From Siderastrea radians (taxonomy: Eukaryota; Cnidaria; Anthozoa; Scleractinia; Rhizangiidae), in assembly GCA_964017195.1 (NCBI GenBank), contig CAXHKT010000130.1, positions 1 to 64,000 of the forward strand: a stretch of DNA of 64,000 nt, in the 5' to 3' direction. The stretch's first letter is position 1. Every line of letters starts with the position of its first letter. The notes under the pieces are model-generated. The model saw only the letters and a list, made by a program, of their open reading frames with translations. It did no database searches and had not been told where the DNA came from. This document shows positions 60,535 through 64,000 of this stretch, one piece after another. Made by a program: the position numbers and the translations under genes.

Positions 60535-61212
60535 GTGAGCCCTCCCGCGCGGAGGGCAGTGGTATATTTGGCGACGTTGCCATGTCGGTGGGTGAACTAG
60601 CTATTAAAGAAGGTATCCCATTTCTTGCGAAAAAAAGTTTTGAGGCTGGACGTTATTGTGCGTCTGAAGCTTTGCGAGATCCCACTCTGCAAAAGAAAGT
60701 AATAAATTATACACTTAACAAAGCCCGCCCAGTCATTCAAAAAGTTGGAAGTGAAATGCTCGATGAAATTTCAACCAAAGTTCGGCCAAACAAACGCTAC
60801 AAAACAGACAGACCGGATTTAGATGGGGCTGGGTTTGACATCCATTCAGCGATAGGAAAACTTCCCAAACCAAAACGGGGTTGGACATTACCGGGGCATA
60901 ATTATACCGGGCCATATAATCCCCTTGAACAGCAGGTGAACTACGATCCAGAAACGGGTCAGATTCGGGAAATATATCAACCACCAACAGGGGCAACAGA
61001 CGCAATCGCAATGCAACATGACGTGGACTATGGTGTTTGTTCGAACCGAAGCAAAAAATACGGTGAAAATAAAAAAAATTGCAAACACAAAACTGGACAA
61101 AAAAATGGTGAAGGCTCTTGACGCAGTTCCGTTGAAACAAAGGCAGTGGGGTCATGCGGCTGCGAGAAACACAATTAATTTGAAACAAAAGTTGGGGTTG
61201 GGTTTGAAGTAG
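60495..61212 (+). pseudogene. phospholipase A2-like capsid-associated protein, frameshifted
   Basis: The first frame (60,495-61,121, 208 codons) has a helical N-terminal half. It then has LDGAG (residues 109-113), which fits the adenain cleavage consensus (M/I/L)xGxG. Next is the PLA2-like part: LPGHNYTGPYNPL (132-144, Ca-binding-loop-like) and QHDVDYG (174-180, with the catalytic His-Asp pair). Near 61,085 the frame shifts, and the C-terminal part DKKMVKALDAVPLKQRQWGH (61,100-61,160) continues in the next frame to 61,212. Similar domains help parvoviruses and some Polintons cross membranes; here the role is inferred. The C-terminal frameshift makes this copy a pseudogene. Confidence 0.85.
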
Positions 61213-61334
61213 TTCTCCACCACTTTTTAAACTCATGTTTTGCTCGCCGCCTGGTTGCAAAGGTTTTTGGAAGGTGATGAGAAATAGATTCTATGATTTC
61301 TTTTTTGTGGGGCCAACATTCAGAAGGTACCATT

Positions 61335-61793
61335 TCAAAATAATTGTACAGAAAAAAACAGGGGGTAGTTCACTGACTTGCTGGTTATCTCCTGAAATTG
61401 AGCAATAACCTTACCCAGAAAATCTACCTCGCTGGAAGAAAATATTCTGTCAATGTTCCATTTCCGAAAAACATTTTTTAAATGAAAATTACTCTTTGGA
61501 AGCGCAGTGGAACTTCTTCCCCGATTTTCTTCTTGGAACTGTTCATAATCATCACATTCAAACACTCTACCACATTTTGGACATTCACGACAGAACTCAT
61601 TCACCACATAAACTAGTTGCTCCTTACATGAAGGACAACGATTAATCCTATTTGATAATGGCCATAAGTGTAATTCATTTCTTTTTTGCAATATTTCTTG
61701 CATCATTTTTGACGAGATTTTCACACCTAGCAAACAACCAAATGGGCTGTCCATTTTTTTTGTATGGTATATAATGTGCGCGCGCATTTTCAA
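61335..61793 (-). CDS. zinc-ribbon protein of the Polinton-like element
   Basis: This is a 152-codon minus-strand frame; the natural start may be the internal methionine of MDSPFGCLLG (61,754) rather than 61,793. It carries CPSC (53-56) and CPKC (71-74), a four-cysteine zinc ribbon. An acidic linker and a helical tail follow (FHLKNVFRKWNIDRIF, SEVDFLGKVIAQFQEI). The arrangement of a zinc ribbon followed by a NHF/HxxxxLxxxQ-like helix recalls late transcription factor VLTF3-type proteins found in some large DNA viruses and Polintons, but this match is only suggestive. It is divergently placed, head to head with the integrase, about 10 bases away. It seems shorter than VLTF3 relatives. Confidence 0.5.
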   Translation of the reverse strand: MKMRAHIIYHTKKMDSPFGCLLGVKISSKMMQEILQKRNELHLWPLSNRINRCPSCKEQLVYVVNEFCRECPKCGRVFECDDYEQFQEENRGRSSTALPKSNFHLKNVFRKWNIDRIFSSSEVDFLGKVIAQFQEITSKSVNYPLFFSVQLF

Positions 61794-61801
61794 TAGGTTG
61801 T

Positions 61802-62781
61802 CAAAAATTTATTACAGCCCGCAAGGGTATTGGAAAGGGTTTGCAGCGATTAAGAAATTAGCCCAGGCAGCGTAAGTCTCGGAAGATGTGGCTCGAAACT
61901 GGTTGATGAAGCAAGCTCTTTGGCAGGTTTATTTACCAGCTTTACGGTACATTCCAAGACCGAAATTTGATGTTCCTGTTCCAAACAAAGTTCACCAAGC
62001 CGATCTTCTGTATCTCCCACACGATCGCCCACCACGCTCCCGTAAAACTTTTAAATATGCCCTCACAGTGGTAGATGTGGCCTCTCGATACAAAGAGGCC
62101 GAACCGTTGACCACAAAAGAGGCCAAAGAAGTCGCAGCTGCTCTGGAACAGATTTATAGTCGTGGTCCTTTGAAGTGGCCGAAACTGCTTCAGGTCGATC
62201 CTGGTCGTGAGTTTATGGGCGCTGTGAATCAACTGCTTTCGAAACATAATGTCGAGGTTAGACGCGGCCGTGTGGATATTCACCGTGATCAAGCTATCGT
62301 TGAAAGATTCAACTGCACCCTGGCTGAACGACTGTACATGTTTGGACACCAATATGGGGTTGAAATGCGCCTCCCAGACGACAAAAGATCGACTGAATGG
62401 GTGGCCCGACCGCCCGCTGTTATTTCAGCTTTGAATAAAGAAGTCACTCGACTGACCGGTCAGAAACCCGTTGAGACCATCAAAGAGAAAACTGTTCCAT
62501 CCAAACCCTCGACCCCTTATTTGAGACTCGTTGGTGTAAACGAAAAGAAGCTCCCCTCCGGTTTAAGTGTTCGCTATGTCTATCAACCCGGTGAACTTGA
62601 AGGTGGCCGGCAAAGAGCTACCGACCCAATCTGGTCTCTGAAAGTTTACGAGATTGAAAAGATTATGATAAAACCAAATGCACCGGTTCTCTATTATTTG
62701 TTTGACGGACCAAAACGCGGGTTTGTCCGCGAAGAGCTTTTGGTTGTCCCTCCAGATACACAGCTACCACCGGCAATCTAA
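61802..62781 (+). pseudogene. Polinton retroviral-type (rve) integrase, in-frame stop
   Basis: The frame opens without an ATG at KIYYSPQGYWKGFAAIKKLA and meets TAA at 61,873-61,875. It then runs open to 62,781: WLMKQALWQVYLPAL, then the DDE core with D in HQADLLYLP, D in LLQVDPGREFMGAV and E in HRDQAIVERFNCTLAER. A chromodomain-like C-terminal part (SLKVYEIEKIMIKPNAPVLY, then GFVREELLVVPP) ends the protein. Polinton integrases insert the linear element and produce 6-bp target duplications. The catalytic D, D and E are intact; the lesion is N-terminal. Translation from an internal codon after 61,876 could still give most of the protein, but this is speculative. It overlaps the polymerase end by four bases on the opposite strand. 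Confidence 0.9.
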
Positions 62782-63999
62782 CCATGAAATTCGATCGGTT
62801 CTGTGTGAATGCCGTCTTCCAGTACCCAGCGTTTGTCGTAGTAAGCGCTCAACCCCAGCTTCTGCTGCTCGTAAGTGACCATCCGCCCGTCCCGCATCCT
62901 GAAACCTCTGTTAGTTGCTATGTCCTTGCTGCCTTCCAAAGCTGCCTTGAAACGCTGCCAGGTTATCTCGTTTTGCTTCTTCGACATCTCCTTTGTGCTA
63001 AACGTCTTTTTTTCGCCCTCAGGTTCGTCGACGAAATAACATTTTGAGCAGAGCGCAATCATCCGGCTGCCCACACACTCAGGCTTAAAGAGACCAGGGG
63101 TCCGAGCGCTCCACTTGTCCCATGCCAGCCACTGTTTTTTGTGCCTCGAATTCTGGTTTCAGCTCCGGCCGAACAATGTCCTCGATCCGCTCAGCAGAGA
63201 TAGCTATGTAGTTGCTGTCCGTGTCCATTTGGATCAGGTCAAAATACCTGTCAAGAAAGTCGTAATAAAATTCCAACATCCGCAGCTTCGCCAGCTGATA
63301 GACAGCGATTCCAACATAAAATGGCCGTCTGATTGTGATCCGAGGCTTCCGGCTTTCCAACTCATACGCCTGCCCGATCGCAAGGCTCTGTCGACTACCT
63401 TCTCGTCTTTTGTGTAAATGATGTTTGTTTGCCGCTCCAAGGCTTCGATGAGCTTCCCGTACCCGCTGTCCCCCAGCAGTTTGAACACCTCAGCCACCAG
63501 CGCCTTGCTTTTTTCCACGTCTCCTGTCCGGCGCGCCTCCGTCACCTGCTCCACGAACCAGGGAAAGATCTTGGCCGGTTGGTAGTCAATCGTCCGATAA
63601 ACCTTTGTGATAACCGCCCCGTGGTCCACATACCAGAGCAGCAGAGGGGCGTACACCAACAACCTCTCTGCAGACAACGCGCCCACGAGTTTTCTTCCCG
63701 TCTCCGCGCTTTCTGCCTGTACGCCGCAAGTAATCAAGCATATGTTTCGGGAAAACTTCAATCGGCACCTCTTTGTTGCAGAAGAACGGGCACATTCCCT
63801 CGAACTTTGGGCGCAAAGGCTCTGGAATTTCTATATCGACTTCGGCAAATCCGAACCAGTTTCCTTCTTTAAGCCTGTGCGTTAGTACAGGAGCCGCCTC
63901 CGCTTGGAACTCGTCGTTGTAGTGCACGACCCTTTCCTTCCCGCAAGGCATTTCTCTGAGCATGGTTGAAAGATAGAGGGCGTTGGCGTCATAACCCAG
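62778..63999 (-). pseudogene. protein-primed DNA polymerase B, C-terminal part, multiple frameshifts
   Basis: This runs off the right edge; the 5' part (exonuclease and TPR1 regions) is outside. In order on the minus strand are: motif A (YDANALYLS, 63,964-63,995), the palm and TPR-like region, and motif B as LGDSGYGK (about 63,470). Motif C (MDTDSNY, about 63,215-63,235) follows, then the thumb (KKQNEITWQRFKAALEG and onward to 62,778). The three catalytic motifs are kept, but the frame changes near 63,700, again near 63,370 and near 63,105, so no full protein can be made. Polintons replicate by this protein-primed polymerase. It is convergent with the integrase, as in other Polintons. Confidence 0.92.
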
Positions 64000-64000
64000 A

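Larger units (their letters stand above)
59481..63999. mobile_element. decayed Polinton/Maverick (adintovirus-like) element, truncated by window edge
   Basis: Seven coding remnants belong together in known Polinton/adintovirus genomes: a hydrophobic minor-capsid-like ORF, adenain-type protease, DUF5679-like piece, PLA2-like capsid ORF and integrase on +, with a zinc ribbon and DNA polymerase B on -. Integrase and polymerase converge and meet at 62,778-62,781. Packaging ATPase and major capsid genes are not seen and could lie right of the window or be lost. Most genes carry frameshifts or stops, so this is an old integrated copy. Confidence 0.93.

Overview
The window looks like a cnidarian, most likely anthozoan (coral or sea-anemone relative), nuclear genome. 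It is A+T-rich and repeat-dense, with short exons, GT-AG introns, a single-exon class A GPCR of the kind expanded in corals, and many Penelope-like, TTAA-flanked, LINE and Polinton/adintovirus-like elements. The organism is inferred from gene and repeat style, not from a marker gene.

Only two host genes are supported as intact. (1) A complete NADPH oxidase of the NOX2/CYBB type lies on the + strand at 12,875-40,908. It can be assembled by eye as 21 coding exons, all with consistent phase, giving 563 residues with a stop. The four heme histidines, the FAD motif and the NADPH motif are all present. (2) A 320-residue single-exon rhodopsin-like GPCR lies on the + strand at 50,692-51,654. A broken relative of it is on the - strand at about 4,880-5,493.

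Layout: 1-3,200, a strand-asymmetric (G-poor) repeat with one 144-residue unknown ORF and a threefold repeated motif. 3,200-5,600, a MITE and the GPCR pseudogene. 5,871-11,025, a 2.3-kb segment present twice in tandem, with a Penelope-like element (PLE) end inserted at the junction. 12,139-41,000, the NOX gene and its immediate upstream, whose introns carry foldback and TTAA-flanked elements, a tRNA-derived SINE, LINE and PLE fragments. 41,000-48,000, a 5.2-kb TTAA-flanked element with about 0.75-kb inverted ends. 48,900-49,390, another PLE fragment. 50,692, the GPCR. 52,752-58,425, a LINE with an 18-bp target duplication, a deleted reverse-transcriptase core and a nested 1.2-kb hAT-like insertion. 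59,481 to the window end, a decayed Polinton/adintovirus-like element that runs off the right edge. It has a hydrophobic minor-capsid-like ORF, an adenain-type protease, a DUF5679-like piece, a phospholipase-A2-like capsid ORF, a zinc ribbon, an integrase, and protein-primed DNA polymerase B.

The two most notable patterns are these. First, six strong and two weaker inverted-end elements are flanked by TTAA (or a one-base variant) within 36 kb of the NOX locus, with no recognisable transposase. Second, the right flank is a virus-like Polinton whose coding order is still readable although most genes carry frameshifts or stops.
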